Assembly: GCA_030765045.1 (NCBI GenBank)
Contig: CM060964.1
Coordinates: 275,835,888 to 275,899,887, forward strand
Source: Tenodera sinensis
Taxonomy: Eukaryota; Arthropoda; Insecta; Mantodea; Mantidae
Direction: 5' to 3'
DNA: 64,000 nt
The translations under genes and the position numbers were made by a program. The notes below the pieces were generated by a model that did no database searches, was not told where the DNA came from, and saw nothing but the letters and a program-made list of their open reading frames with translations. Shown here in pieces: positions 19,451 through 30,475 of this stretch. The stretch's first letter is position 1; the number at the start of each line of letters is the position of its first letter.

Positions 19451-20260
19451 TTGTTAGAGTAGATTTGTTTATTCAAGAAATGTTTGGCCTGGTGTTGGTA
19501 CATTGAACCTGGCATACAGGCTACAGTTATCATTTTTCCTAAAATTAACTATTCGCACTCTTGTTGTCTTTTAAGTTTAACAAAAACGCATACGGTGACC
19601 AACTTTATGTCGCCGAGAACAGTTTTAAGTGTTATTTATTGTTCATGTTTATTTGAATGACCCTCTTTTCCGCTGCTATCCTGCGCGGCAGGTTGCAGCT
19701 CCCGAGGTCCCCGAGGCGTAGGCCTCTGCAGTAGCGACTCTGTGGCCTCCAAGACAAGAGTAACATCAGTTTGCCCGGGTTAACCCGGGCGGAGGGTGAA
19801 TCGCCGCGGTACCTACCCGTTTAGTACGGATTTACCCGTGTGATATAATAGGTAATGTCTTGGTTTGCAAGCTCTTGTAACGTTGTAGTCTGGTGGTGCT
19901 GGATGTCACTGGCGGCAGAATGTGTCCGACCCTTAGATGTCTGTCCATCCAAGTGATCATTGCCTTACTGCTTGCTTCGCCGGCCGCTTGCAGGACTGTC
20001 GAGCAGGATAGTGCCAGTGGACGGGAATCCGAGAGGATTGGGTGTGGGGTGCAGTAATGCCAAGTTGGCGGTTACTCCATGGACAGCGGCAGTTACCAGG
20101 CCAGGTCATCCTTGGGCAAGCGGTAGCTCTTCCGTCGTCTAGGTAGACGATGGCCATATTGACCCAGCGTGTTGACCAACTGGTTAGGGTGAGGTGTGAT
20201 TTTGGCATACATTGTGGAGGTTCTGTTCCGCATAACGTCCACTATATATGGAATGCCGGA

Positions 20261-20545
20261 CTAAGTGTGAAGGATGTCTAATGGGAATCTACGGTCAGTA
20301 TCGTAGATCATCCTGAGCGCCCTGTTCGGGCACGGCCTGCGGATGGTGGATCGAGCCACCGATCCCCAAACCTCGCAGCCGTAAATTATTAGGAGCGGGA
20401 TGATCACATGGTACAAGTGCAGTTTCAGGTAAGTAGGCATGGTTGAACGGAAAATAGGATACAACTGCCTGAGGGCGGCGTGGCCTAGGCCGACCTTTGT
20501 CCTAACGTCTGGAGTGAAGGTTGTACTCTTAAGCCAAGAACAACC
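20261..20545 (-). pseudogene. Jockey-clade RT C-terminal fragment
   Basis: The minus-strand frame reads TFTPDVRTKVGLGHAALRQL, then LYPIFRS and YGCEVWGSVARSTIRR, the thumb-region signature of Jockey-clade ORF2. Unit A has the equivalent YACEVWGMAAGSWLLWLQRV. Sequence from 20260 to about 19640 is probably its 3' flank and contains the 18-bp palindrome GCCCGGGTTAACCCGGGC at 19773-19790. Upstream RT motifs are missing. Confidence 0.75.
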
Positions 20546-20975
20546 GTAGGAAGCCTAGATGAATGATATTTGCCTTTTTCCCTCACCAGAGATCCAGTTA
20601 TTTTCAATATTGGGGACGGTTCTCAACACCAAATTCTCTCTGGTATGCACTCTGAGTAGTAATCCAGTATTGCTTCACAAGGAAGTGTCGTTAATTTAAG
20701 GTGTACTCCATTTTCATGTTGACTAGAGCAAAATATCAAAAAGAGTTAAGGACAATAAAATTAACAATTAGGAATAAAACATGAACATCTGCGTATCTAG
20801 TAACAGGCAATCAAAACTCCAGAACATTCCGCTTAATTTGGAGCTAAAATTCGCATATTGAGTAAATTTCGAACAGAATAATTAAAGAAAGATCTGTAAG
20901 TTCTTCATAAATCACTCTGTATAAGTATACATTTTATTTTTTATTTAAGTAAATGTCTTAAATAAATGATATCTT

Positions 20976-21172
20976 GAAAAGGGTAAAGTGAGACTGAAAA
21001 ATTCAATACAATGACCGGGATTTGACCACGGATCTACTGGTTACCATCCGGCTGTTGTAACCACTAAGCTACCGTGGCTAGCATGCCAACACGACATGAA
21101 GTTTTCCAACGCACTCGCATGTTTCCCGGTTCAAATTCCGGTCATGGTATTGAATTTCTCTACCCTTTCCAG
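20976..21172. repeat. Fold-back element with two opposed tRNA-like heads
   Basis: The outer arms (20976-21024 and 21131-21172) are inverted copies, sharing AAATTCAATAC, ATGACCGG and ATTTGA. The minus-strand arm leads into TAGCTTAGTGGTTACAAC...GGTCAAATCCCGG (tRNA-like A and B boxes) and the plus-strand arm carries CCGGTTCAAATTCCGG. The following CCTACACACGGCT...GTGGAAGAACA recurs at 50855-50885. Confidence 0.6.
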
Positions 21173-21199
21173 TCCTGTCCTACACACGGCTACTGTGTG

Positions 21200-21830
21200 G
21201 AAGAACATTAATTACATTAAAGTGATATTTTGATAAATGTCATTAGAGTCATTTTGAGAAAGTCAAACATTTCGTAAAACTGTCCATTTAATTGGAGTTT
21301 GAGGTAGGGGATTTTCGTCAAAACCTTGGTGTCGCGACTTTGGTAGGTACCTACTGAAATTTTAAAATTATTTTGTTGTTTAACGACGCTGTCAATTGCC
21401 AGGATCACATCAGCGTCGCATGTGCCGGAATTTTGTCCCGCAGGAGTTCTTTTACATGCCAGTAAATCTACTGACATGGAGCTGTCGTTTTTAAACACAC
21501 TTAAAAACCATCGGCCGGATTTGAACCCGCTACCTTGGGAACAGTAGGCCAGCGTCTAACCAACTGAACCACCCAGACCGACGGGGTAGGTAGGTACCTA
21601 CTGAGCTTATATACCAAGTTTGGGATTTGTCGAACATTTCATTTTAGTATTATACCGTTCTCTTTTCTCTCTCTGTCTCCCTCTCTCCCCCTCACTCTCC
21701 CTCATTGTCTTTTTTTTTTAGAAAATGCTGTTTGTCAATCCGGGGGGCGTCAAACATGTATTTCTGTTGAAATCTCAATATCGCATTTTGGCTCGGAATA
21801 CAATACTTCCTCTTACCTGTATAGGTAAAA
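21200..21830 (+). repeat. HX repeat copy 3 (3' half, split by SINE-2)
   Basis: Conserved HX blocks (TTAGAGTCATTTTGAGAAAGTC, split here by one-base differences from others; GGGGATTTTCGTCAAAACC; AATCTCAATATCGCATTTTGG) flank the SINE-2 insertion at 21358-21588. A CT-rich tract at 21660-21712 takes the place of the family microsatellite. It ends ACAATACTTCCTCTTACC. Confidence 0.65.
21358..21588 (-). mobile_element. SINE-2 with 16-bp TSD
   Basis: The minus-strand tRNA-like head GTGGTTCAGTTGGTTAGACG...GCGGGTTCAAATCC is followed by a body ending TGACAGCGTCGTTAAACAAC. The perfect 16-bp direct repeat GGTAGGTACCTACTGA flanks it (21342-21357, 21589-21604). A sister copy lies at 45211-45439. Minus-strand frames here are SINE sequence. 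Confidence 0.92.
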
Positions 21831-22179
21831 ATGATTGAGTGCATTAGGTTAGCAGAACATTGTTAAGTCCCACGTCGTGTTGCAACGCAGTTTACACAAG
21901 TCGATATTTCCAGCATGCAGCTGAGTTTATTGATGGTCTGTTCCATATGTTATCGTCTGTTGTACACACAAATAAACTGTCTCTTGAATCACCACTCGCA
22001 TTTGTTTACATACTCGCAAATATTTCAAAGTTTGGTAGCAATTTAAAGCAAAGTTGAAAACATTTGATCACCATTTTTTTTTCACTTTGTGTGTAAAATG
22101 TCCTGTCCGTTTCTACAGCTATGCATGATAGACTGACGGTGGTTGGACGTTGGACAATCTGTCTGCAACAGAAGATACC

Positions 22180-22345
22180 TATTCTTCGGTAGAGGACGCA
22201 CTTAGAAGGTGAATATATAGCTGATCTCGGAATCGGGAGGCCGCGAGTTCGATTTCCGTCTACCCTCCACTCTGATACGGGGTTTTCGTGATTTTACCTG
22301 GTCGGTAGGCCAATATTGGGGTGGTTTCATATTTACCATGATTTC
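22180..22345 (+). repeat. tRNA-derived SINE-like segment
   Basis: B-box-like GCGAGTTCGATTTCC at 22245-22260 follows an A-box-like ATAGCTGATCTCGG; a non-tRNA body continues to about 22345. This is the only copy in the window, so the boundaries are approximate. Confidence 0.4.
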
Positions 22346-22720
22346 TTTTCCATTTCCCTATCGTTCCGTTTCCATCTCATCTTTCAGATGCACTTCTAGT
22401 TTCATGGCGTATGGCGGTACCTGGCAGATGGCGCGGTTGGTTGCTAAAACGAAACAGTAAAACAGCTGCTTGGTCGATGGGTCGTTCATCGCCCTCTTTA
22501 GGCAGCTCCAGCAGTGGTGCCCCAGATGCCCCCCTCCCTTGTATACCTTATACGCTATACTTACCTTATATTGCGATATACGGGAAAATCCTGCACAAAA
22601 TGCGCGCTTCCACTGTCTCTTTCCCGTTTGTTTACATTTCGTCAATCTTAGAAGAAAGAGCGAAAATAAACCGAACAGCATCTTTTTATATGTTGTTTTA
22701 GTACATGTACACTTTCCTTG

Positions 22721-23074
22721 GACCGCCTCCGTAGCGCAGTTGGTAGCGCGCTTGCCTCTGGCACGAAGGACCCGGGCTCGATCCTCAGTACCAGCATGGG
22801 GATTTTTCCCCCGCTGAGAGGTCTGGCAGAGGATGCACTCAGCCTCTTTAGGCCCCGGAGGGACCAATTGAGGAGCTACTTGATGGAGAAGTAGTGACCC
22901 CAGGTTGAGAAGACCGTATAACTGGCCGGGAGGGATCGGGGCGCTGACCACGTCCCACCCGCCAGTACTGCACCCCACCAATGACGCCTGTAGTGGGCAG
23001 AGGTGGGGGACGCAGTGGCTGGGCGGCAAGACTGGGCCCTTCATGGGCTGTTGCGCTAGGGTTTAGTTTAGTTA
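22721..23074 (+). mobile_element. SINE-1, full length
   Basis: Same family as 5464-5817, from the head CTCCGTAGCGCAGTTGG to a GGTTTAGTTTAGTT tail. A clear target duplication was not identified. Minus-strand frames at 22358-23114 run through this SINE and are not genes. Confidence 0.88.
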
Positions 23075-23344
23075 ATGGGTTAGTAGGTGGAGGAAGTATC
23101 GTTTTCGATCCCAAATTGTATATTGATATTTCAACAAAATTACGTTCTAAGACCTAAAATTCAGAATTACTCCCTTTGTATGTGATAAATCAAAAATGAA
23201 AAGGCGGATGAATACCAAATTTCACACACGAAGATCACATATTGCCTAAGGATGGTAGGCGAGGACTTGTAGAAAATTGTGACTTTAACATTGTATTGTG
23301 TTTATTTTCTAAATCATATTCTAGTAATTGGAATAGGTAATAAA

Positions 23345-24747
23345 TAGAGCCCGAAATTTATGTAATATGAAGGTGCGAAATATGTACATATTTGTGTAAC
23401 AAAAACGTCAAAATATGTAATGAAATATGTAATATCAACAAAATCTGTAAAATTATGTAATAATCTAAATGTTAAGATTACCACCTCAAATGTAAATGCA
23501 GACTGCAAATTACCCAGAATTTTGTAATTTTATGGCTCTGTAAGTACGTAAATTAATTACAATGAGTTCAAATTTACTAAATATAGAATTAATTATAGGG
23601 AAAATGTTTTGTTTTATGCAGAATTTATCTAAAATTTATTTTCAAGTAGGTAATTACGAAATAAAAAATGTGTTTTGGATTATATTTATTAAAATTACTC
23701 ATTTCACATAATTATGTTACTTAAATTTTAGACGCTAAAACAATGTTGAAATACGGAACCAATTTACCAATGAGTGAAACTATCGATTCAAAATAATAAA
23801 ATTTTATAATGAGGATGCATTTTCAGTTTTCTATCTCTTGACATACAATGAACAACCAGGAATTTCCATTTTGAGTCTTTTGTTTCTTTCAACGTACAGT
23901 GAATAACCATACACTTTTCTATATTTTCAAGGGCCATTGCTTGTCTCCTATCGGATGAAATGTTCTTAAAAGCAGAGACTTGCTTTCTAGAAGACTGTAG
24001 ATGTTTGTTGCGTATGTGAAAAGCACTTTTGATATGTAGTCCCAATTGAGATTTCATGGAACAACCAATTCTTTTACCGCATGCTTGACAGACTAACTTT
24101 TCCGTCGGTTGTAAAGGCGCTATCTAATTTCACACATGATTTCAACTTGCAGGATAGCGAGGACGCAACTGGTGCCATTTTACTAAGACTTGTAAGAAAC
24201 TAATTACAGTATTATCGCCTCGCTATATTGATGGTTGTCCAGCGGCTCACTTTGTTTCCTCGCAGCTATAATATTACTACCGCGACAACGGTAACAATGG
24301 TAACAATCAATTTCTCCAGTTCTTGTAAATGCCCAAAGCGCTAAGAGAAACGTGACACTGGAGGTCAACATTGTCGAGCGGCACCTGCTTTGATATAAAC
24401 GGACAACAATCAGAACAAGGCAAGGCGGTTATTATCGCATTCTTAATTTAACTTGCATCCTATTTCACAGATTGATTTTTGTTGCTTTCAGTAAACCTTG
24501 TGAAAATAATAGTCTATAACGTGACAATATTTTTTAAAAAATAATAAAATTGTAACGAAACACAGAAAATATGTACGTTTTATGTAACATTGTTAAAATA
24601 TGTAGAAATGTGCAAAATATGTAAAAAAAATGTAAAATAAAAATTTGTAAGGCAGTCCCAAATGACGTAATTCGCCAAAATTTTTACTTCTCATTGAAAT
24701 ATTGTGCAGAATTTAAAATATGTAAGTACATAAAAATCCGGGCTCTA
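23345..24747. mobile_element. hAT-like DNA transposon, decayed
   Basis: The ends are inverted: left TAGAGCCCGAAATTTATG, right (minus strand) TAGAGCCCGGATTTTTATG. Flanking 8-mers GTAATAAA (23337-23344) and TTAATAAA (24748-24755) match at 7 of 8, as expected for an 8-bp hAT duplication. AATATGTA motifs are clustered inside both ends (23375-23440; 24565-24620), like hAT subterminal transposase-binding repeats. The interior keeps a zinc-finger-like reading frame. A related end lies at 1985-2172. Confidence 0.6.
23788..24125 (-). pseudogene. Zinc-finger-like fragment inside hAT-like element
   Basis: The minus-strand frame reads LVCQACGKRIGCSMKSQLGL, then HIKSAFHIRNKH: C-x2-C followed by His pairs, the pattern of BED-like/CGGBP1-type fingers often found in hAT-derived proteins. 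After the finger come about 60 codons ending in a stop at 23788, without a transposase core. The upstream frame is blocked near 24125. Identity rests on pattern only; a chance finger is possible. Confidence 0.4.
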
Positions 24748-24774
24748 TTAATAAATAACTATTAACATAAAGAA

Positions 24775-25000
24775 CTGACATGAAGAATAAAGTAACTTTG
24801 TAAATAACCTGTGAAGCCCTCTTCATTCTGACTAGATTTGATATCATTTTATATATCTAGCAAATCACAAGGTATAGACAAAATATTTGTGCACCAAGAT
24901 GTATATACAGCTCATTCAAATATATGTACATACAATTTATGTTGCATAAGTTTTCTTATAACATTATCTCTTTCCGAAACCTTCGTTATCATAGTTTTCT
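24775..25000 (-). repeat. HX repeat fragment
   Basis: The plus-strand text matches the middle of minus-strand HX copies (GTGAAGCCCTCTTCATTCTG, then CAATTTATG and AAGTTTTCTTATA). It lies directly beyond the hAT-like element, so the HX copy predates or adjoins that insertion. Confidence 0.55.
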
Positions 25001-25382
25001 GAAGTTGAACGTTTATGCCGAATCCATGAAGTATCTTTGTAAAGAAATGCTTCTTTTTACTTTCTCTGCCACATAGGAGGTAGAGGAAGTATTATGTTGC
25101 ACTAAAAGTTTGATATCGAGATTTTAAAGAAAATATGTTTCGAAGCTTCCTGATTAAAACTAAAAGGCCGTGTCTGTGTGAATAGAACTACTAAAAAACG
25201 AAATGCCGGATATAGTACGTCAAACTTAATATTTAAGGTCACGATCCCCCTGAGGCGTGACAAGAAGATTTTCAAGAAAATCCGCCTGCACCTTTGCATG
25301 GAACATTTTTCAAATTCGTTTGATTTTCTCAAAAATGGTTTCAGCGATTTTGATTAAAATACCACATATTAACGTATTTATA

Positions 25383-26757
25383 CAGGGTGGAAGGGAAGTC
25401 ATTACATTCCTTCGAATATGTACTTCATAGAAGCATTACAAAGAAAAGAGTCTTATGGCATTTAGTTCTTTGATCTGCCGATTTCGAAAAAATAAACGGT
25501 TTTTGTTCCAAATTAGATGCGTAATTCCACAAGAATGTACGAAGAAGGCAGTTTGTTACTTGTAAGATGCGTGGAGTAACTTATTTCTGACACAGCTTCG
25601 GTAGTAATTATGCGACATCACACAGAGTTTCGAAATAATTAATCACTTAAAAGACGTGAAGGAATATTCCAAACGACTTTTCAGACGCGAGGTATGTCGA
25701 CAACGTTGCGTTGAGGTTGGTCAGGGACTTGACCTGGTTTCCGAATATAAACAGGTCGATCACTTTCACTTTAGCCTATGTTTTGGCAGGTAACGGTTGT
25801 GATTGGTCTACGTTCGTACAGTAAACATAGAAGGAGACGCGTGGTAGCAGTAGTGTTTGTTTATGTACTGAACCAGTGAAAGTGACACACACAATCGGTT
25901 GGGTCGGCAGCTTGTTTTCGACAAAACGATCTCCGTAGGAAATGGTCAGAGACAAAAACGTAAGATACAAAATGTGCTCCAAATACCGAGATCTACCACT
26001 GGTTTAAATTAATGTAATGACTTCCCTTCCACACGGTATGAATCCTCTGGATTTTTTCTTCTGGGGAGACGTGAAAAGCAGGATCTACAAAACAGCAATT
26101 ACTGCCCTCGAATCTTTGAGAGAATGCATTTATCTGGCTGCGGAAGAAATACGCAACAATGAGGGTGTTTTTGTTAGAGTGCGACGTAATTGGTTAAAAA
26201 GTGTGAGGCTTGCAGGTGCGCAAATGGTGGACATTTTGAACAATACCTGTGAAGTGGGTGAACCATTTGGTTCATTGCTTATTCTTTTGCTGTCACCTTA
26301 AAAATATCATCTGGTACACTTTGTAAGAGCCTACAAATGTACCTTTGTGTTTATAAGTCAGGGAGATGGTTTGGTTTATTAAATTATAGCAGTATCAGCT
26401 ACGAAACGATATAAGTTTGATGTTGAAGGAAATGATAAACAATATACTTAGATTGTGAGTTTAGGTTACAGTATGCGTTACTAGAGAATTCAGATGTACT
26501 TATTTATTACGACGTAGCAGGCACGGCATGGTATGTCTTTATGTTTACACTCACGAGCCGCGCGGCACCGTGACGTGTGTTTGTTGATGTACTGGCCTAG
26601 TGAAAGTGAAACCTGCAGTGTTGCCAGCTTGTTTTCAATCAAACTAAAATATCTTCGTAGGAAATGGTCAGAGATAAAAACGTAAGATACAAAATGTGTT
26701 ACAAATACCGAGATCTATCACTGGTTTAAATTAATGTAATGACTTCCCTTCCACCTG
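25383..26757. mobile_element. Composite mariner-like element with three TIRs
   Basis: The outer ends are inverted: CAGGGTGGAAGGGAAGTC at 25383 and its complement ending 26757, both flanked by TA. A third, internal terminus ends at about 26033. The last 100 bp before each right end (25930-26032 and 26652-26754) are near-identical direct copies. The left 650 bp (25383-26033) is a complete short non-autonomous element, repeated in inverted orientation at 60229-60895; the rest carries a transposase tail. Confidence 0.8.
26017..26301 (+). pseudogene. Mariner-like transposase C-terminal fragment
   Basis: The frame reads MNPLDFFFWGDVKSRIYKTA and later RRNWLKSVRLAGAQMVDIL. The NPLDFFFWG-K-VY pattern followed by about 60 residues is the familiar C-terminal end of a mariner/Tc1-type transposase (usual form PLDFFLWG). 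The upstream catalytic region is absent: the frame begins inside the internal TIR at 26017, so the first eight codons are TIR sequence. Non-functional remnant. Confidence 0.75.
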
Positions 26758-27177
26758 TATAACAAAAATGTATATCTTGGAATTTCTGGGATAGCTTGTG
26801 AACTTCTCTTCATAAGACATTTTGTTTAATTTTGTGTAACTGGTAAACCGTAAGATATAGGCAAAAATATACCACAGAAAATCTGTAGAACTTCTTAAAA
26901 CAAACAATTTATTTTAAACTACTTTTTTGTATCGTTAGTCATTCTCGTGATAACCACTATTATTTATTTTAATTTTTCAGTACTTCATAATTTTTAAAAT
27001 AGCTGTTATTATTCAGATGTTTCTTGCATGGGAAGAATATGGAAGTTTAAGGCCAGCATGTAGCTTTCCCCTTTTAAACATCGCACCGTCGATTTGGTTT
27101 CCTGTGTTCCGCTTCTGTTTAATGAAAATATTTCTGCAAAGGATTATCTTGATAAACATGGAACAGACAGATAACAA

Positions 27178-28075
27178 AATGTAATGTGTCCACTGACATA
27201 ACTTGTACTATTCACTCTTGTACGTACATACAAACTATTGTTAAACACGTTTATTCTTCTATTTTATGCGCTTCATGTTCATTGAGATAAACGTTTGCAG
27301 AACGATTTTATTAAATATCCTTATAGATTCAGGGAAATAAGGGAGAACAGTAGGCTTAGGCGATAGTCGCATCGTTTAAGAGCTCGTCACTATGTGATGG
27401 CGTTGACATTCCATTCTCTTTGCATGGCCAGGACATAAAAAGCGAATAACAACTTAGTATTTGCAAAAAGCATATTTGAATATTCAAAACAATAAGAAAG
27501 AATATCTCGAAAATGGTTATCTCCACAAATAAATGTATCTGGCGTAAACTGTGTGCTTTAATGAGAGCTACATTTTTATGAAGTAAGAGTTTGTTTATCC
27601 CTTACAGTTTATCAGCTATGCAAAAGTCATTCAGACTGAAGAGGACTTCAGAGGGTAGGTACTTCTAGACAACTCAAGATATAGATTTTGTTTGCCATGA
27701 AAATATCTTACACATATGGTATTTTGATGAAGTTCCTTGGATCTATTTTTAAGAAAATAACATTTTTTGAAAAATGTTGCTTGTAGAGGGTGGTTTAGGA
27801 TAGGGGATTTTTTTTCAAACTTCGTGCCGCATCCTTGGAAGATTCTGAACGTAAATACCACGTTTGGTATTTAAAAAACTTTTATTTTTACTTTGTTTTT
27901 ACTTTTTTTAAGTTATGCTGTTTACAGGCCCCACACAGGCATGCGCGGAATATTAAAAAAAAATTTTTTTTTTTTATTAATGATACCTCAAAACTGGTAT
28001 TTTCAATGAAATATTGGTATTGAATTTTTGGGTGGAATGCAGTACCTTATGTACGTGGTAGAGAAGGTAATACAC
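27178..28075 (+). repeat. HX repeat copy 5, near full length
   Basis: It contains the ordered HX blocks from ACTTGTACTATTCACTCTTG through GGAAGATTCTGAACGTAAAT to GGGTGGAATGCAGTACCTTA and GTGGTAGAGAAGGTAATAC. The microsatellite position is occupied by an A/T-rich low-complexity run (27955-27985). Confidence 0.8.
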
Positions 28076-28379
28076 TTTCACAAAAGTAGTTTGTAGGAAA
28101 TATATAGAAATAAGCAATAATGGTTAGAGAAAGCCATGTGAATGTAGCACATAAGCGGTACAGCCATACACATATACTCAGATTTGTATTGTATTCCCTG
28201 CCTCTACAACAGGTTAATTGACTATAGTTGTGGAGCCTTTTAGAGATGCCAAGTCCTGCTAATTCAGTCACTTGCAGTGACTGTCAAGTGTTTCAGATCA
28301 CTTCTACCGGTTCACATAGAAACTATGTATGTATGTATTTCTGTGCATGTCAGTTTTAGACCATTAATAGTAACCCCTT

Positions 28380-28680
28380 TGTGCGTCCCGATGACTAAAC
28401 GGGAACATTACGGAGCTCATTGCGTATGCTTGGTTGCGAACCCCGGAGCGTGGTTTCCCCCGCCCTCACACCACACACCGTGGAGTTGGCGCCTGCCCGC
28501 CAGTAGCTCGCCGTACGTTGTCTACGTCGGTCGAACAGCGTGTGGTGTTGGTCACACGTAAACACCACGGCGTGCTGACAGTGTTGCGAGCGAGGCATGG
28601 CCTTCTGAAACCTCGTGTGTTGTGTTTGCATTGTCGTGGACTTAGAAACTCGGAGTTTACTTTTGTGTCTCGCAGGTGGA
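28380..28680. other. GC- and CpG-rich segment of unknown origin
   Basis: About 300 bp far richer in G+C and CpG than the AT-rich surroundings. It contains an 8-bp-stem hairpin (GTGGTGTT / AACACCAC, 28540-28570). Frames on both strands (28277-28745) are open but share no recognisable domain. It directly precedes a 150-bp segment that recurs at 29335. A retroposed UTR/promoter or a SINE/LTR part are possible. Confidence 0.4.
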
Positions 28681-29490
28681 GTGTAATTAAACGGAGTTTA
28701 TATACTTCAGCGAGTAAGTACATACATTTTGTGATTACGTTCTAGGTTAATGCAGTCCTTCTCGACCCCTAGCTGTGTGTTATCTTTTAATTATTGCACC
28801 ATAGGCAGTGTTAATGTGGTCCTTACATGGCAGGTGACAAAAATGTCAAGTATCCTGGGCGCACACCCCCCACCTATTTCTTACTTTCGGCATCTTTTGA
28901 TAATGTGTTAAATTTCATTAAAATGAATCTTAACCCGTGCCGCAACGGACTTAAATATCTAAATAAACTTAGGTACTCATTGATTGTTTGTATTTTTTTT
29001 TCTATTGGTATAAACAATTGAAACCAATCTGTACATGCTTTGCAAATATGCTTAATATATTTAAATGAAAGAAACTTAAGTATTACTGTGTAATACAACA
29101 TACAGCATTTGAGAATGCAGCTAAAATCAAAACTAGTTTTAACACAGGTTTCTTTCTAGTGTTTCTTTTTTACAGTCAGGGTATTGTTTCCAGTGAACTT
29201 GCATACATCGCTAAACGAATTGCTGTTATTCTTTATCGCCCTTAATAGTCGCTTTAGTCCATCGAAAAGTTGCCTTCCACTAGAATCTTAACATCTTAAG
29301 ATTCTTCATATTCTCTTTATAAACAGAGGGGGAGATGTAGGTTTAGAAGTGTAATTAAATGACCTTTGTATACTTCAGTGAGTAAATACATACACTTTGT
29401 GATTATGTCAGGTTAATGCAGTCCTTCTCGACCCCTACTGCATGTCAACTTTTAATTATTGCACCACAGGCAGTGCAAATGTGCATATAA
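28676..29490. repeat. Pair of diverged 150-bp direct repeats
   Basis: 28676-28830 and 29335-29490 share GTGTAATTAAA, ATACTTCAG, GAGTAA, GGTTAATGCAGTCCTTCTCG and TTTTAATTATTGCACCA. They lie about 655 bp apart in the same orientation. The spacing would suit short LTRs, but no LTR landmarks or internal coding sequence were found. Confidence 0.6.
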
Positions 29491-29554
29491 ATGCTTATGG
29501 ATTCCACATTTTGAAAACGCGTATTTTTAGATCTTTTTTTTTTTATCTGTTATG

Positions 29555-30475
29555 CTATTTTTACTTTCGCTGTTACGTATACTAAGCAGCGGAAGTATGG
29601 TATTCGACTCAAAATTTCGATTTGTAGATTTCACTGGAAATTTATATTTTGAGGCCCCCTGAATAAAAAAAAATAAAATAAAATAAATAAATAAAAGCAT
29701 TTTAAGGAAAGGGTTCGCCCGCGAACGCGCGCGTCTGTGAACAGCATAACTCAAAAACGAAAAGTTGGTTAAAACCCAAAGTTAGTATTTAAATGTAATA
29801 TATTTCAAGGATGCGACACCAAGATTTTGAACAAAATTCCTCCACCCTAAACTACCCTTTACATGGAAAATTTTTCAAACATTTTAATTTTCTCAAAACT
29901 GGTTCTAACGATTTTGATTAAAATGCCATTTGTTTAAGATATTTTTATGGCGAACGACGTACATTTTGAATTTTGTGGCTATAGCCCATGCAGTCCTGTT
30001 TATTCTTGATTACTTTTGCCTAACTGGTAAATTGGAAGCGATAGACCAAATCTTACTATACAAAAAATGTAGACCTCGTTAAAACACAATTTCGGTCCAA
30101 GCGTTTGTTTTTTTTTTTTTTTTTTTTTTTTGTTTGTTTTTTTTTTTGTTTTTTTTTTTAATCAGTGAACCATTTCGGAAATATTTCTTGTTATTTGTGT
30201 GAGTTTTGCAATACTTATACATTTCTCAACTGGAAGGTCGTTATTCACTTTGTTATCTCTTGGCGTGCAAATGGAATTTCAAAGCCTTCATATAGGGACC
30301 AGATTTAACTATCGCTCAGTCTACTGTATTCCCATATTCCTCATGGACCTACAAGGAAATGAGTAATTTCAGCAAATGTTTATCTCTACTAATATGAAGA
30401 AGATGGAGGAATAAGTGTTTGTAGGAATAGTACAATAGTAGAGCAAGTCAAGTGAGTGCAACACCTCAGATTTTT
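29555..30475 (-). repeat. HX repeat copy 6, full length
   Basis: It runs from the hairpin end (29560s) to the 5' end GTGAGTGCAACACCTCAGA at 30475. Its microsatellite slot holds CGCCCGCGAACGCGCGCG (29717-29734). A T-rich tract at 30110-30160 is copy-specific. Confidence 0.88.

Larger units (their letters stand above)
25056..27000 (-). repeat. HX repeat copy 4, split by mariner-like element
   Basis: HX sequence runs 25056-25380 (hairpin end first on the plus strand) and resumes at 26760 with ATGTATATCTTGGAATTTCT, the next block of the family. The 1.4-kb TIR element between them therefore inserted into an existing HX copy. Confidence 0.8.

Noticed and set aside
28676..29490. LTR retrotransposon with 150-bp LTRs
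   Set aside because: No TG...CA ends, primer-binding site, target duplication or internal coding region could be identified.
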